NCBI GenBank assembly: GCA_016177775.1
Contig: JACOUQ010000032.1
Span: 1-64,000 of the forward strand
Length of the DNA stretch: 64,000 bases
From: Geobacter sp.
Lineage (GTDB): Bacteria > Desulfobacterota > Desulfuromonadia > Geobacterales > Geobacteraceae
Direction of reading: 5' to 3'
The first letter of the stretch is position 1; every line of letters begins with the position of its first letter. Positions 52,650 through 61,771 of this stretch are shown piece by piece. The position numbers were made by a program, and so were the translations under genes. The notes beneath the pieces are model-generated. The model saw only the letters and a list, made by a program, of their open reading frames with translations, was not told where the DNA came from and ran no database searches.

Positions 52650-53131
52650 ACATAATAACCATAGGGATATCCGAAATCGCGGCAACAGGTGCTCCAGGGG
52701 TCCTGGTAAGCTACGGCCTGGGGTCCTGCGTCGCCATTGCCCTCTATGATGCGGAAAAGCGGATCGGAGCACTGGCACACCCGCTGTTGCCGGAACCGGC
52801 AGCCAAGGCCAATGTCGCTGTCAAAAGCTCGAAATACGTCTCCCATGCCGTCGACATGATGGTGGAGGAGCTGGCCGAAAGGGGTTGCGCCACCAGTCGA
52901 CTTGTGGCAAAATTAGTCGGCGGCGCCGTCATGTTCGACTCGCTTTACAACAGGTACCGCGAAGCCATCGGCCAAAGAAATGTGGAGGCCGCCATAGCGG
53001 CCCTTGCCCGGCATGGTATCCCCATCGTCGCCCAGGATACCGGCAATGATTACGGCAGGACCCTAGAATTCTACACCGAAACAGGGACGATCGTGGTCAA
53101 GGCGGTTCAGCAGCCGACAAAGAACATTTGA
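52646..53131 (+). CDS. cheD: Chemoreceptor glutamine deamidase CheD
   Basis: 161 residues from ATG 52646, overlapping cheC. Catalytic Cys in VSYGLGSCVAIALYD and His in GALAHPLLPE. It deamidates receptor glutamines and binds CheC. No cheR or cheB gene is seen in the cluster, so CheC-CheD may carry much of the adaptation here. Confidence 0.92.
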   Translation: MNIITIGISEIAATGAPGVLVSYGLGSCVAIALYDAEKRIGALAHPLLPEPAAKANVAVKSSKYVSHAVDMMVEELAERGCATSRLVAKLVGGAVMFDSLYNRYREAIGQRNVEAAIAALARHGIPIVAQDTGNDYGRTLEFYTETGTIVVKAVQQPTKNI

Positions 53132-53168
53132 TCCTCTCTCCCCATTCTCAGGGAAATTGGAGGCCTAC

Positions 53169-53966
53169 ATGAGATTGCTGCGCATAACACTGCTGTCCTT
53201 TTCCCTGCTGTTCGCCGCCACGGCCCAGGCCGCACCGGTGGAGCAGATCGACATCGGGCTCAAGGACGTCATCGACACGGTGGAAAAATCGTATCGGGCA
53301 CTGGAAGACGTGACAGCCGACTTCTTCCAGCGCAGCCTTTTGGCAAGGGAACAGCGCGAAATGCGTGCCGACGGCACCATGGCCCTCAAGATGGCCACCT
53401 CGAACTCCCCGCTGATGTTCAATTTCGAATATTTCCGGCCGACCAACCACCAGATCATCAGTAACGGCAAGACAATGTGGACCTACCTCCCGCAAAACCG
53501 GCAGGTGATCCTCAGCGACATCAGCTTCGCGTTCAACCCCTTCCGCTTCGACCCGGACCGCGACAGGGCGTCCAACTTCCTCCAGGGGCTGGGAAGGATA
53601 TCCAAGGATTTTCTCATCAACTTCCCGTACGAGATGCGGGACATGGACGGTAATTACAAGCTGGAGCTCACCCCGCTGCGGGCAAGCGCAACCATCAAGC
53701 AACTCTTCATCGTGGTGCACCGCGATGCGGTCATGAACTACGTCCGCAACAACCGCACCATAGTGTACAATCCGACCCGTCATGAACTGAACTTCCCCGT
53801 CCTCTCCACCACCGTGATCGACCACAACGACAACTCAACAACCATGGAATTCAGCAACATCCGCACCAACCGCCGCCTTTCGGATTCCCTGTTCGACTTC
53901 ATCATCCCGGCGGGGGTTGACGTGGTCCGCCCACGCAAAAGCGGCGCCATGCCGGTGAGGCCGTAA
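53169..53966 (+). CDS. LolA-family outer-membrane lipoprotein carrier (paralogue 1)
   Basis: 265 residues from ATG 53169 behind GGAGG. Signal peptide about 1-21 (LLFAATAQAA). LolA pattern: SYRALEDVTADFFQRSLLAR, RPTNHQIISNGKTMWTYLPQ, NRQVI and a C-terminal IPAGVDVVRP. It would ferry lipoproteins across the periplasm. It is followed seven bases later by a second lolA-like gene. Slightly longer than the second copy in the middle. Confidence 0.88.
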   Translation: MRLLRITLLSFSLLFAATAQAAPVEQIDIGLKDVIDTVEKSYRALEDVTADFFQRSLLAREQREMRADGTMALKMATSNSPLMFNFEYFRPTNHQIISNGKTMWTYLPQNRQVILSDISFAFNPFRFDPDRDRASNFLQGLGRISKDFLINFPYEMRDMDGNYKLELTPLRASATIKQLFIVVHRDAVMNYVRNNRTIVYNPTRHELNFPVLSTTVIDHNDNSTTMEFSNIRTNRRLSDSLFDFIIPAGVDVVRPRKSGAMPVRP

Positions 53967-53972
53967 ACCGCT

Positions 53973-54737
53973 ATGACCGTTTCGTGCAAGCTATCCACCT
54001 CCCTTGCTGGCCCCGTTCTCCGCATCGTACGCAGACTGCCCTGTTTCGCGCTGGCACTGCTCGGCGCCATCTGGCTCACCGGCGCCACAGCCGCGGCAGC
54101 GGAGCTCGATGACGTGGTCGCGACCCTGGAGCAGGGTTATGCGATTCTGGAGGATGTGCAGGCCTCCTTTGTGCAGCGCGCCGCCATCGCTTCACTGAAG
54201 CGTGAGGAAAAGGGAGGGGGGGAGATGTTAATCAAGCGGCCGCAGAACGCCCCCGCCATGTTCCGGTTCGACTACACCAAGCCCCAGAAGCAGCAGATTA
54301 TCTCCAACGGCAAGACCCTCTGGTTCTACGTTCCGGACAACCAGCAGGTCATGGTGACCAACCTGAACGGGCTCATGGAGAACAGCGGCGTATCCATGAA
54401 CTACCTGACCGGGCTGGGACACGTTTCCAGGGATTTTTCCATAGCCTTTGCCGGCGACGGCAAAGACTCCAAGGGTAATTACGTGTTACAACTTACCCCG
54501 AAAAAAAAGAGCCAGCTTCTGGCCAGGCTGCAGCTGACCATCAAGGCCGAGGCCGTCGAGGGTTATCTCAGGGAGGGGAAGGCCGTCGACCCCTTTCCGG
54601 TTCTCACATCAGTGGTCCATGACCAGGCCGGCAACCGTACCACCTTGGAGTTCCACAAAATCCGCGTCAACAAGGGGCTCAGCGGCTCCCTCTTCCAGTT
54701 CCGTGTTCCGTCCGGGGTCGAGGTGATTAAGCAATAG
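53973..54737 (+). CDS. lolA: LolA-family outer-membrane lipoprotein carrier (paralogue 2)
   Basis: 254 residues. Signal region about 1-40 (LPCFALALLGAIWLTGATAA). LolA pattern: TLEQGYAILEDVQASFVQRA, MFRFDYTKPQKQQIISNGKT, LWFYVPDNQQVMVTNL and VPSGVEVIKQ at the end. It is a tandem relative of the preceding gene and closer to the canonical pattern. Which of the two is the main carrier cannot be decided from the sequence. Confidence 0.88.
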   Translation: MTVSCKLSTSLAGPVLRIVRRLPCFALALLGAIWLTGATAAAAELDDVVATLEQGYAILEDVQASFVQRAAIASLKREEKGGGEMLIKRPQNAPAMFRFDYTKPQKQQIISNGKTLWFYVPDNQQVMVTNLNGLMENSGVSMNYLTGLGHVSRDFSIAFAGDGKDSKGNYVLQLTPKKKSQLLARLQLTIKAEAVEGYLREGKAVDPFPVLTSVVHDQAGNRTTLEFHKIRVNKGLSGSLFQFRVPSGVEVIKQ

Positions 54738-54752
54738 AATAAGGAGGTTCCC

Positions 54753-55238
54753 ATGCCATCGTTCGATATCGTTTCAAAGATAGAAATGCAGGAAGTGGAC
54801 AACGCGGTCAACCAGACCATCAAGGAGATCGCCCAGCGTTACGACTTCAAGGGGAGCAAGTGCGAGGTCGTGCTGGAGAAGGACGCGATAAAAATACTGG
54901 CGGATGACGACTTCAAGCTCAAGGCCGTGATCGATATCCTCCAGTCCAAGTTCATCAAGCGTGCTATTTCTCCGAAGGCACTTCAGTATGGGAAGGCCGA
55001 GCAGGCCTCCGGCGGCATGGTGCGCCAGACCATCACCCTTCAGCAGGGGATATCCAAGGAGAAGGGGAAGGAGATCATCCAGGTCATCAAGGACACCAAG
55101 CTCAAGGTACAGGCACAGATCCAGGAAGAACAGGTCCGGGTGACCGGCAAGAACCGGGACGACCTCCAGGACGCGATTCGCACACTGAAGGGGAAGGATC
55201 TCGATATAGAGATGCAGTTTGTGAATTTCAGAGACTAA
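54753..55238 (+). CDS. YajQ/UPF0234 family nucleotide-binding protein
   Basis: 161 residues, the standard length. [52 protein letters not shown] and [11 protein letters not shown] are YajQ hallmarks. Family members bind nucleotides, in some species cyclic di-GMP. AAGGAGG precedes the ATG. Confidence 0.93.
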   Translation: MPSFDIVSKIEMQEVDNAVNQTIKEIAQRYDFKGSKCEVVLEKDAIKILADDDFKLKAVIDILQSKFIKRAISPKALQYGKAEQASGGMVRQTITLQQGISKEKGKEIIQVIKDTKLKVQAQIQEEQVRVTGKNRDDLQDAIRTLKGKDLDIEMQFVNFRD

Positions 55239-55248
55239 AGGGGTAATT

Positions 55249-56598
55249 TTGCAGAATCAACGCAAGCAGAAAGTAAGCATGGTCAGCCTCGGTTGCCCGA
55301 AGAATCTGGTGGATGCCGAGGTGATGCTCGGATGTCTCGACCTGAAGGGGTACGAGATCACCACCGACGAGAAAGACGCGGACATCATCATCGTCAACAC
55401 CTGCTCCTTCATCAAGGAGGCCAAGCAGGAGAGCGTCGACACCATCCTCGACCTGGCCGACCGGAAGCAGGACGGCCGCTGCCGGCTCCTCATCGTGGCC
55501 GGCTGCCTCCCGCAGCGCTACCAGGAAGAGTTGGCCAACGAGCTCCCCGAGGTGGACATCTTCATCGGCACCGGCGACTATCCCCGCATCGCAGAGATCC
55601 TGGCAGAGCGGGAGCAGACCGACTCCCAGGTCAAGTACATCGGCGACCCCAACTACCTGTACGATGCGGACCTGCCGCGCCTCAAGTCATCCCCCTCCTA
55701 CACCGCGTATCTCAAGATCGCCGAGGGGTGCTCCAACTGCTGCTCATACTGCGTTATCCCGTCACTGCGCGGTTCCTACCGCTCCCGCCCCATGGCCAAG
55801 CTCATCGAAGAAGCCAAGCGCCTGGTGACATCGGGTACCAAGGAATTGAACCTGATCGCCCAGGACATCACCCGCTACGGAAGCGACATGGAAGATGGCA
55901 TGACACTGGAAACGCTGATCCGTGAGCTCGCCAAGCTGGATGGGCTCCGCTGGATAAGGCTTATGTATGCCTATCCCGACGGCATCACCGACGGTCTCAT
56001 CGACCTGATTAAGACCGAGGAAAAGGTCTGCAAGTACCTGGACATGCCGATCCAGCACATCAGCGACCCGGTTCTCAAGCAGATGAACCGGCGGAGCGGC
56101 GAAGAAGATATCCGCAGCCTCATCGCGAAGCTCCGCACCGAAATCCCGGCCATTGCCCTGCGCACCTCCATCATTGTCGGCTTCCCGGGCGAAACCGATG
56201 AAGATTTCCGCAAGCTTCTTGCCTTCGTGGAGGAGGCCCAGTTCGACCGCCTCGGGGTATTCTGCTACTCCAGGGAAGAGGGAACGCCGGCTGCCGAGAT
56301 GCCCGACCAGGTTTCCGAACGGGTCAAGCGGGAGCGCTACAAGAGGCTGATGAAGGCCCAGGCACGTGTATCTTTCAAGCGCAACCGGGCGCTCATAGAC
56401 ACCCTGGAGCAGGTCATCGTCGAAGGATTCAGCGATGAAACCGACCTTCTTCTCAAGGGGCGCTCGTCGCGGCAGGCCCCCGATATCGACGGCATGGTCT
56501 ACATAACCGCTGGAAACGCAGATGTCGGGGACATCGTCACCATCAAAATCACCGACTCGTCAGACTACGATCTGATCGGCGAAATCGTTCAGCAGTGA
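55249..56598 (+). CDS. rimO: Ribosomal protein S12 methylthiotransferase
   Basis: 449 residues from TTG 55249. UPF0004 domain ([17 protein letters not shown]), radical-SAM CxxxCxxC motif in [28 protein letters not shown] and a C-terminal TRAM domain. It methylthiolates Asp of S12. GKRIMO-type features ([12 protein letters not shown]) separate it from MiaB. It ends at a strong terminator. Confidence 0.95.
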   Translation: MQNQRKQKVSMVSLGCPKNLVDAEVMLGCLDLKGYEITTDEKDADIIIVNTCSFIKEAKQESVDTILDLADRKQDGRCRLLIVAGCLPQRYQEELANELPEVDIFIGTGDYPRIAEILAEREQTDSQVKYIGDPNYLYDADLPRLKSSPSYTAYLKIAEGCSNCCSYCVIPSLRGSYRSRPMAKLIEEAKRLVTSGTKELNLIAQDITRYGSDMEDGMTLETLIRELAKLDGLRWIRLMYAYPDGITDGLIDLIKTEEKVCKYLDMPIQHISDPVLKQMNRRSGEEDIRSLIAKLRTEIPAIALRTSIIVGFPGETDEDFRKLLAFVEEAQFDRLGVFCYSREEGTPAAEMPDQVSERVKRERYKRLMKAQARVSFKRNRALIDTLEQVIVEGFSDETDLLLKGRSSRQAPDIDGMVYITAGNADVGDIVTIKITDSSDYDLIGEIVQQ

Positions 56599-56607
56599 CG
56601 CATGAGA

Positions 56608-56631
56608 GCCCCGCCCGAGCGGGGCTTTTTT
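56608..56631 (+). terminator. Rho-independent terminator after rimO
   Basis: GCCCCGC (56608-56614) pairs with GCGGGGC (56619-56625) around CCGA, then TTTTTT. Confidence 0.92.
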
Positions 56632-56632
56632 C

Positions 56633-56660
56633 TTGACAACAGGGGATTTTACTGTATTAT
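56633..56660 (+). promoter_or_regulatory. dksA: Sigma-70-type promoter of dksA
   Basis: TTGACA (56633-56638), 16 bases, TATTAT (56655-56660), about 44 bases before the dksA ATG, immediately after the rimO terminator. Confidence 0.7.
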
Positions 56661-56704
56661 TTCGTGACCCGAAACCAGGGGTAATCCTAGCAATTGGAGC
56701 AAGA

Positions 56705-57130
56705 ATGGCTGCAGAGAAGAAATGGGACGAAATCAGGGAAATCCTCCTGAAGATGAAAGAGGAGACTCTGCGCGAGATTTCCAAGGCGGTCAAGACCGGG
56801 ACCGCCACCGTAACCGGCGAACCGACCGGCGACATCTACGACCAGGCCTCCAGTGAACGTGACCGCGAACTGGGGCTGCTGCTGGGTGACCGGGAGCGAG
56901 ACAAGCTGCACCAGATCGACGAGGCGCTTCTCAGGATCGCAGAAGGAGAATATGGAATCTGCGAGGAGTGCGAGGAAGAAATCCCCCTCGGCCGCCTCAA
57001 GGCCATGCCCTTCACCCGCCACTGCGTCAAGTGCAAGAGCGACCTGGAAAAGCTTCAGGCCCAGACGAAACGTCTGGAAGAGGAGCGCTCCTTCCGGGAC
57101 ATCTCCATCAGCGAGGAAGAAGAAGGATAA
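56705..57130 (+). CDS. dksA: DksA/TraR-family RNA polymerase-binding transcription factor
   Basis: 141 residues from ATG 56705 (GGAG seven bases upstream). Coiled coil at about 8-60 with the tip region EPTGDIYDQASSERDREL, then the C4 zinc finger CEECEEEIPLGRLKAMPF...CVKC. It binds the RNA polymerase secondary channel and acts with ppGpp. The open frame upstream of the ATG overlaps the promoter and is not DksA-like. Own terminator at 57153. Confidence 0.94.
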   Translation: MAAEKKWDEIREILLKMKEETLREISKAVKTGTATVTGEPTGDIYDQASSERDRELGLLLGDRERDKLHQIDEALLRIAEGEYGICEECEEEIPLGRLKAMPFTRHCVKCKSDLEKLQAQTKRLEEERSFRDISISEEEEG

Positions 57131-57152
57131 GCACCACCCAGAAACAAATCCG

Positions 57153-57184
57153 AAAAGGCGCGGCAAATATGTCGCGCCTTTTCT
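57153..57184 (+). terminator. Rho-independent terminator after dksA
   Basis: AAAAGGCGCG (57153-57162) pairs with CGCGCCTTTT (57173-57182). Confidence 0.88.
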
Positions 57185-57285
57185 TGTCTCAAATGACCGA
57201 TTTCAAGATACAGATGAGATCATATTTAATATTTCAGACTCATTTTAAATAGCATATACATAAGATTCTGGCAAAGGGAACATAT

Positions 57286-57315
57286 TTGCTTTACTCAAGC
57301 CTCTGTTTGTATTAT
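57286..57315 (+). promoter_or_regulatory. Promoter-like sequence for the beta-barrel gene
   Basis: TTGCTT (57286-57291), 18 bases, TATTAT (57310-57315), in an A+T-rich 220-base leader ahead of the outer-membrane gene. Confidence 0.4.
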
Positions 57316-57405
57316 TAAAAGTGTCAGGAATGACAGCAGTGACCCAGCATTAACACAAACCAATATTGTTATTGCTTGTAATGTGTGGACCAAAAGGAGG
57401 AGATG

Positions 57406-58044
57406 ATGAGAAAGTGCCTGCTTACTGTAACCGTGTTGGTGGCACTGGTTGCGACAACTGGAAGCGCAATGGCGGAGAGCATCAAGGGAAAGCACGGCGT
57501 GACCGCGCGCGGAGGTTTCCTGATTCCTGCAGACAGTAAATTGGACGTGGGCGAAAAGCTGGAAGCGGACACCGGTTTTGCCGCTGGAGTCGGCGTCATC
57601 TATGGGATTACCGACAATCTGGCCGCGGAAGTGGACGTCACCTATTCCCAATATGACCTGTATCTCAATTCTTTAGGTGTGAAAACTAAATATTTCGAAG
57701 TAAAAACACATACTATATCACTTGGCGCACAGTACCGGTTCATGCCGGAAGGGAGAATTGTCCCTTACGTCGGCGCAGGGATGGATATCCTGATCAATGA
57801 AACAACCGATGAGGTTTCACCGTCGCTTGGACTTCCTGAAGAGAAATACGACACTGATCTTTCTTTCGGTGGTCACTTGAGCGCTGGTGCGGACTTCTTC
57901 CTGACCAGACAATTTGCCTTAACCGCCGAGTTCAAGGGGATCCTCGCCACAGAGGCCGCTGTGAAAAACGATAATGGGGACAGAATTGTCAAACTCGATC
58001 CATCCGGCATTTCCGGTCTTTTCGGTTTCAGGTACTTCTTCTGA
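57406..58044 (+). CDS. Outer membrane beta-barrel protein (OmpW/opacity-like)
   Basis: 212 residues from ATG 57406 (AGGAGG five bases upstream; an ATG one codon earlier is possible). Signal peptide about 1-22 (ending GSAMA). The mature part alternates polar and hydrophobic residues in strands (ITDNLAAEVDVTYSQYDLYL, HTISLGAQYRFMPEGRIVPY, VGAGMDILI) and ends FGFRYFF with the C-terminal Phe typical of outer-membrane barrels. An eight-strand pore or surface protein is likely; the ligand is unknown. Confidence 0.9.
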   Translation: MRKCLLTVTVLVALVATTGSAMAESIKGKHGVTARGGFLIPADSKLDVGEKLEADTGFAAGVGVIYGITDNLAAEVDVTYSQYDLYLNSLGVKTKYFEVKTHTISLGAQYRFMPEGRIVPYVGAGMDILINETTDEVSPSLGLPEEKYDTDLSFGGHLSAGADFFLTRQFALTAEFKGILATEAAVKNDNGDRIVKLDPSGISGLFGFRYFF

Positions 58045-58069
58045 AACTTGTCAGTCCCTCGCAGACATT

Positions 58070-58098
58070 AAAGGCGGCCCGGAAGGACCGCCTTTTTT
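58070..58098 (+). terminator. Rho-independent terminator after the beta-barrel gene
   Basis: AAAGGCGG (58070-58077) pairs with CCGCCTTT (58088-58095), then T. Confidence 0.85.
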
Positions 58099-58120
58099 CA
58101 TGACAGAGACTTTTCATGGC

Positions 58121-59104
58121 TCATTCCGGTTTCCCCAGAAGTCTTCCGAATTCCTCAACCGACACAGCCGTCTTCCAGTGTCCGGTCGCCTTACCCACCA
58201 GGCTCCCTCCCCAAACAATCCCAACCACGAGCAGGGCGAAGAGCAATCCCGGCACCACAATCCGTCTCCCAGTCAACTTCATCTCCAGCGTACCCATGGC
58301 TCTGCAATGGCTGATGCAGCGCCAGCAGCCGATGCACTCCTCGGAAAAGACCCGCTCCTTCTCCATCACCGGAATGTATGACGGGCAAACCTGGGTGCAG
58401 ACACCGCAATGGACACAGGTCTTCTTATCCCTCGTCACCTTGACGGGCGACAGCATGGAGATCAGCCCGACCAGCGCGCCGTAGGGGCAGAGAAAGCGGC
58501 AGAACGGGCTGCGAAACGGCAGGGATAGTATCAGCAGAGTTACAATGACAGCCAGGGCCACACCGGAAAGATGGAGGAAGAAATCCAGGAGCCGGACGTC
58601 GGCTATCTTGTTGTAATCGGAATGGATGAAGGCGGTGACCGCCTCAGAGGGCATAACCCAGACGATCGACCAGAGGAAAAAAGCAAGAAGGAGATACTTG
58701 ACCCCGCGCAACCCGATGTCCAGCCAGCGGGGGGGCCGATAATTGCGCTTGAAGATATTGAATCCGCACTTCCAGAGAAGCTCCGAAACGGTCCCGACCG
58801 GACATATCCAGGAACAGAAGGAACGCTTGAGGAGGAAGGATACGGCAATGACGGCTAGAAAGATCACCAGTGCCGCCGGATGCACCGGGTTGATGGCGCC
58901 GGAGACGAACCATTCCTTGAGGCCCAGAAGGGCGGAGATGGGGAGGAACCCTTCGACCCCATTTGGACGGGACACCAAGGGGGTCACGCCGCCGGAGCGA
59001 AAATGGAGAACAAAGCGGAAAAACTGCACCCCCAGGTAGAGTTGGAAGAACAGGAAGCCCCAGGCGACGGCGATTCTAAGCGGCTGGATGTAGCGTTTGG
59101 ACAT
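58121..59104 (-). CDS. NapH/CcoG-like membrane polyferredoxin
   Basis: 327 residues from ATG 59104, chosen because AAGGAAG lies five bases upstream; GTG 59110 is the alternative. Four to five membrane spans with NapH-type CxxxCP motifs (CSWICPVG, CRFLCPYG) and, near the C-terminus, two [4Fe-4S] motifs CVHCGVCTQVCP and CIGCWRCISHC. It could pass electrons from quinol to periplasmic reductases. No partner reductase is encoded nearby. Confidence 0.9.
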   Translation of the reverse strand: MSKRYIQPLRIAVAWGFLFFQLYLGVQFFRFVLHFRSGGVTPLVSRPNGVEGFLPISALLGLKEWFVSGAINPVHPAALVIFLAVIAVSFLLKRSFCSWICPVGTVSELLWKCGFNIFKRNYRPPRWLDIGLRGVKYLLLAFFLWSIVWVMPSEAVTAFIHSDYNKIADVRLLDFFLHLSGVALAVIVTLLILSLPFRSPFCRFLCPYGALVGLISMLSPVKVTRDKKTCVHCGVCTQVCPSYIPVMEKERVFSEECIGCWRCISHCRAMGTLEMKLTGRRIVVPGLLFALLVVGIVWGGSLVGKATGHWKTAVSVEEFGRLLGKPE

Positions 59105-59142
59105 TTTCACTTCCTTGGGAGCGTTAACAAATTCGAAAACAA

Positions 59143-59255
59143 AAAGCGAGAGTGTGAAGCGTGAGTAGAAAGCGTAACGGCTATGTTTTCTTCACTCGCT
59201 TCTTGTTATCGCACTTTTCTCACGCTGTTGACTCTCGCTGTTATCTCTCGCTTTG
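59143..59255. repeat. Inverted pair of AGCGAGAG-type 13-bp-period repeats
   Basis: The left arm (59143-59178) has AGCGAGAG, AGCGTGAG and AGCGTAAC units; the right arm (59191-59255) has several of the same units on the other strand (AGCGAGAGATAAC, AGCGAGAGTCAAC). It occupies the gap upstream of the NapH-like gene. Confidence 0.65.
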
Positions 59256-59318
59256 CATGAGACTTATTCTGTCACATTACCATGCTACCCTTTCTCCATG
59301 ATAATCGAGGAGGGGAAC

Positions 59319-59537
59319 ATGGAACCTTTGGTCGTATTCAGCGCCGGGCTGGTCATCTACTGCGGCAGCATAACTCTCGGAGACTTCGTTCGGGAGTGGC
59401 GACAATCACGGCTCAGGCATCGGGCAAAGGCTGGGAGACCGCTTCTGGCGAAGAAGCGCCGGGCTCTTTGCGCAACGCGGGATCGAGCAGGTGCCGTGGC
59501 TGTACGTTGGCCAGCGCCCGCAAAAGGCTCTTTTTGA
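59319..59537 (+). CDS. Possible small membrane protein overlapping the ttcA end
   Basis: 72 residues from ATG 59319 behind AGGAGGGG. The first half has a hydrophobic stretch (LVVFSAGLVIYCGSITLG) then basic residues. The last about 40 codons run antisense to the 3' end of ttcA and look unconstrained. The strong ribosome-binding site argues for expression, the overlap against a conserved C-terminus. Confidence 0.35.
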   Translation: MEPLVVFSAGLVIYCGSITLGDFVREWRQSRLRHRAKAGRPLLAKKRRALCATRDRAGAVAVRWPAPAKGSF

Positions 59538-60222
59538 CGAACGGATTTTCCTGCTCCAGCTGAACCAGGAGCTGCTTCATCCGCTTGCGCTGATGGTCGG
59601 CCCTGCCGCAGACCGGGCAGCAGCAGCAGACCACCGGAAAGCGGTTGGCGCGGGAAAACTGGATTATCTCCTTCTCTTCCACGTACACCAGGGGGCGGAT
59701 CACCGTGGTCACCCCGTTGTCAGCAAGCATGGATGGGGCCATGGCCTTGAGCGACCCGACAAAGAACTGGTTGAGGAGCAGGGTCTCCACAAAGTCGTCC
59801 AGGTGATGGCCCAGGGCCAGCTTGTTGCAGCCGAACTTCTGCGCCAGGGTGTAGAGAACCCCGCGCTTGAGCCGGGCGCAGATGGAGCAGTAGGAAGAAT
59901 CGGGCCGCCGCTTCTCCTTGATAATCCCGTAATGATCGGTCTTCTCCATGTGATGGGCAAAACCGTGTTCCCGCAGGTGCTCCTCGATGATGTCGGCCCG
60001 GAAGCCGGGGTAGCCCGAATCGATATTGATCGCCATCAGCTCGTACTTCACCGGCGCGCGACGGCGTAGCTCCTCCAGGAGATGGAGCATGGCGTAGGAA
60101 TCCTTCCCCCCGGAAACCGCAACCGCTATCCGGTCCCCTTCCTCGATCAGGTTGAAATCGCCAATCGCCCGGCCGACGGCGTTTTTTATTCGCTTGTACA
60201 GCTTGTCTTCAAGAAGTGCCAC
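59413..60222 (-). CDS. ttcA: TtcA-family tRNA thiolation protein
   Basis: 269 residues from the proposed GTG at 60222 (ALLEDKLYKRIKNAVGRAIG). PP-loop VAVSGGKDSYAML, the SYCSICARLKRG Cys pair and LALGHHLDDFVETLLLN are TtcA features; a third Cys region is CCCCPVCGRADHQRKRM. The enzyme adds sulfur to C32 of tRNA using an Fe-S cluster. The open frame continues upstream of the start without family similarity. C-terminal 25 residues are low complexity. Confidence 0.9.
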   Translation of the reverse strand: MALLEDKLYKRIKNAVGRAIGDFNLIEEGDRIAVAVSGGKDSYAMLHLLEELRRRAPVKYELMAINIDSGYPGFRADIIEEHLREHGFAHHMEKTDHYGIIKEKRRPDSSYCSICARLKRGVLYTLAQKFGCNKLALGHHLDDFVETLLLNQFFVGSLKAMAPSMLADNGVTTVIRPLVYVEEKEIIQFSRANRFPVVCCCCPVCGRADHQRKRMKQLLVQLEQENPFVKKSLLRALANVQPRHLLDPALRKEPGASSPEAVSQPLPDA

Positions 60223-60382
60223 TGGAACCCCGTGAAAAGATAATAAGATCCAGAGTAAGGTAATTTGCCCAGGGAAGTCAAGAACCTGGGAAATTCCCGT
60301 TGACTCACGGCCCTCCTTCTGGTTCAATTTCCCACAGCTCCCTCCGGTTACCACGGAGGCATTCCATTTTCAGGAGACGCCG

Positions 60383-61720
60383 TTGCCTAGTTCCGATCCC
60401 CGTCGCACCGCTTATGACATCCTCCTCCGCGTCGAGGGGGAACGGCTCTTTGCCGACGTGCTCCTCGACAAAGCCCTCACCAGAGGGGAACTGCAAGGCC
60501 CCGACCGTGGCCTTCTGACCGAGCTGGTTTATGGTGTTCTCCGCCGCCAAGGGACCCTGGACCATGTCATCGGGCAATTCTCCAGCCGGCCTGCGAAAAA
60601 GCTCGACCCGCAGGTGCGCATGCTGCTTCGCCTCGGCATATACCAGCTCCTCTACCTTGATCGGGTCCCCACCTTTGCCGCGGTGAACGAGACCGTGCAG
60701 CTTGCGAAGGAAGTAGCACCACATGCCGCTGGCTTCATAAACGCCATCTTGCGCCGTACTGACCGGGAGCGTGATGCCATCGCCTGGCCGGACCCGAAGC
60801 TCGACCCTGCCGGCTACATTGCCGCCGTCCACTCCCACCCCCGCTGGCTCGTGGAATCGTGGATAGAACAACTCGGCTACGAGGAAGCGGAGCGCCTAGC
60901 CCGCGCCATGTCCGAGCCGCCTCCCCTCACCCTGCGAGTCAACACCCTGCGGATTGACCGGGCCGGGCTCCTCGGGCTTTTCGCAGAGCATGGGATATCC
61001 GCGGAGGCTACCCGCTTCGCTTCGCACGGCGTCACCGTAACTCCATCGCGGCCGATTGCCGAGCTCCCCGGTTTTGCGGAGGGGCTTTTCACGGTGCAGG
61101 ACGAATCCTCACAACTGGCCGTATGCCTCCTCGCCCCTTGTCCCGGCGAGACGATCCTCGACCTGTGCGCCGCGCCAGGGGGCAAGTCCACCTATCTAGC
61201 GCAACTGATGGAAAACCATGGGACTGTCCTGGCCTGCGACATCTCGGCCAACAAGCTCCCCCGCATCCGGGAAACCGCCGACCGGCTGGGCCTCTCCTGC
61301 ATAACCACCCAAGCCCTGGACGCAGCCAAGGTGCCGCCAGCCGGCCATTTCGACAGGATACTTGTGGACGCCCCCTGCTCGGCCCTGGGGGTGCTCCGGC
61401 GCAATCCGGAGGGGAAGTGGCGGGTTACCCCAGCCGACGTCGCGAATCTGGCGGCCTCCCAGAAGCGGATCCTGCGAAACGCCTCTCAAGCCGTCAAGCC
61501 GGGCGGGTTCCTCCTCTATTCCACCTGCTCCACCTCGCTTGCGGAGGACGAGGAAATCGTCGATGATTTCCTTTCCGAAAACAGCGGATTTGTGCTAGAA
61601 AATGGAAGGGAGCTCCACCCCGAATGGGGGGACCTCTTCACCGAACGGGGGATGCTGCGCAGCTGGCCCCACCGGCACGGCATGGACGGCTTCTTCGCCG
61701 CCTTGCTGAAAAAACGCTGA
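60383..61720 (+). CDS. rsmB: 16S rRNA (cytosine-967-C5)-methyltransferase
   Basis: 445 residues from TTG 60383 (CAGGAG six bases upstream). N-terminal NusB-like domain (RRTAYDILLRVEGERLFADV to FINAILRR), then the SAM methyltransferase: LDLCAAPGGKSTYLAQ, motif IV DAPCSALGVLRRNPEGKW and motif VI YSTCSTSLAEDEEI with the catalytic cysteines. Divergent from ttcA across a 160-base gap, followed by rpe. Confidence 0.95.
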   Translation: MPSSDPRRTAYDILLRVEGERLFADVLLDKALTRGELQGPDRGLLTELVYGVLRRQGTLDHVIGQFSSRPAKKLDPQVRMLLRLGIYQLLYLDRVPTFAAVNETVQLAKEVAPHAAGFINAILRRTDRERDAIAWPDPKLDPAGYIAAVHSHPRWLVESWIEQLGYEEAERLARAMSEPPPLTLRVNTLRIDRAGLLGLFAEHGISAEATRFASHGVTVTPSRPIAELPGFAEGLFTVQDESSQLAVCLLAPCPGETILDLCAAPGGKSTYLAQLMENHGTVLACDISANKLPRIRETADRLGLSCITTQALDAAKVPPAGHFDRILVDAPCSALGVLRRNPEGKWRVTPADVANLAASQKRILRNASQAVKPGGFLLYSTCSTSLAEDEEIVDDFLSENSGFVLENGRELHPEWGDLFTERGMLRSWPHRHGMDGFFAALLKKR

Positions 61721-61753
61721 AATAGGTCCTATGGGACTTATACGACCTATGAG
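61721..61753. repeat. 10-bp-period dispersed repeat (copy 2)
   Basis: AATAGGTCCTATGGGACTTA followed by TACGACCTATGAG fills the gap between rsmB and rpe. Nearly identical to the copy at 5035-5067 between the transketolase genes. Confidence 0.75.
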
Positions 61754-61771
61754 ACAGAATTTGGAGGCTTT

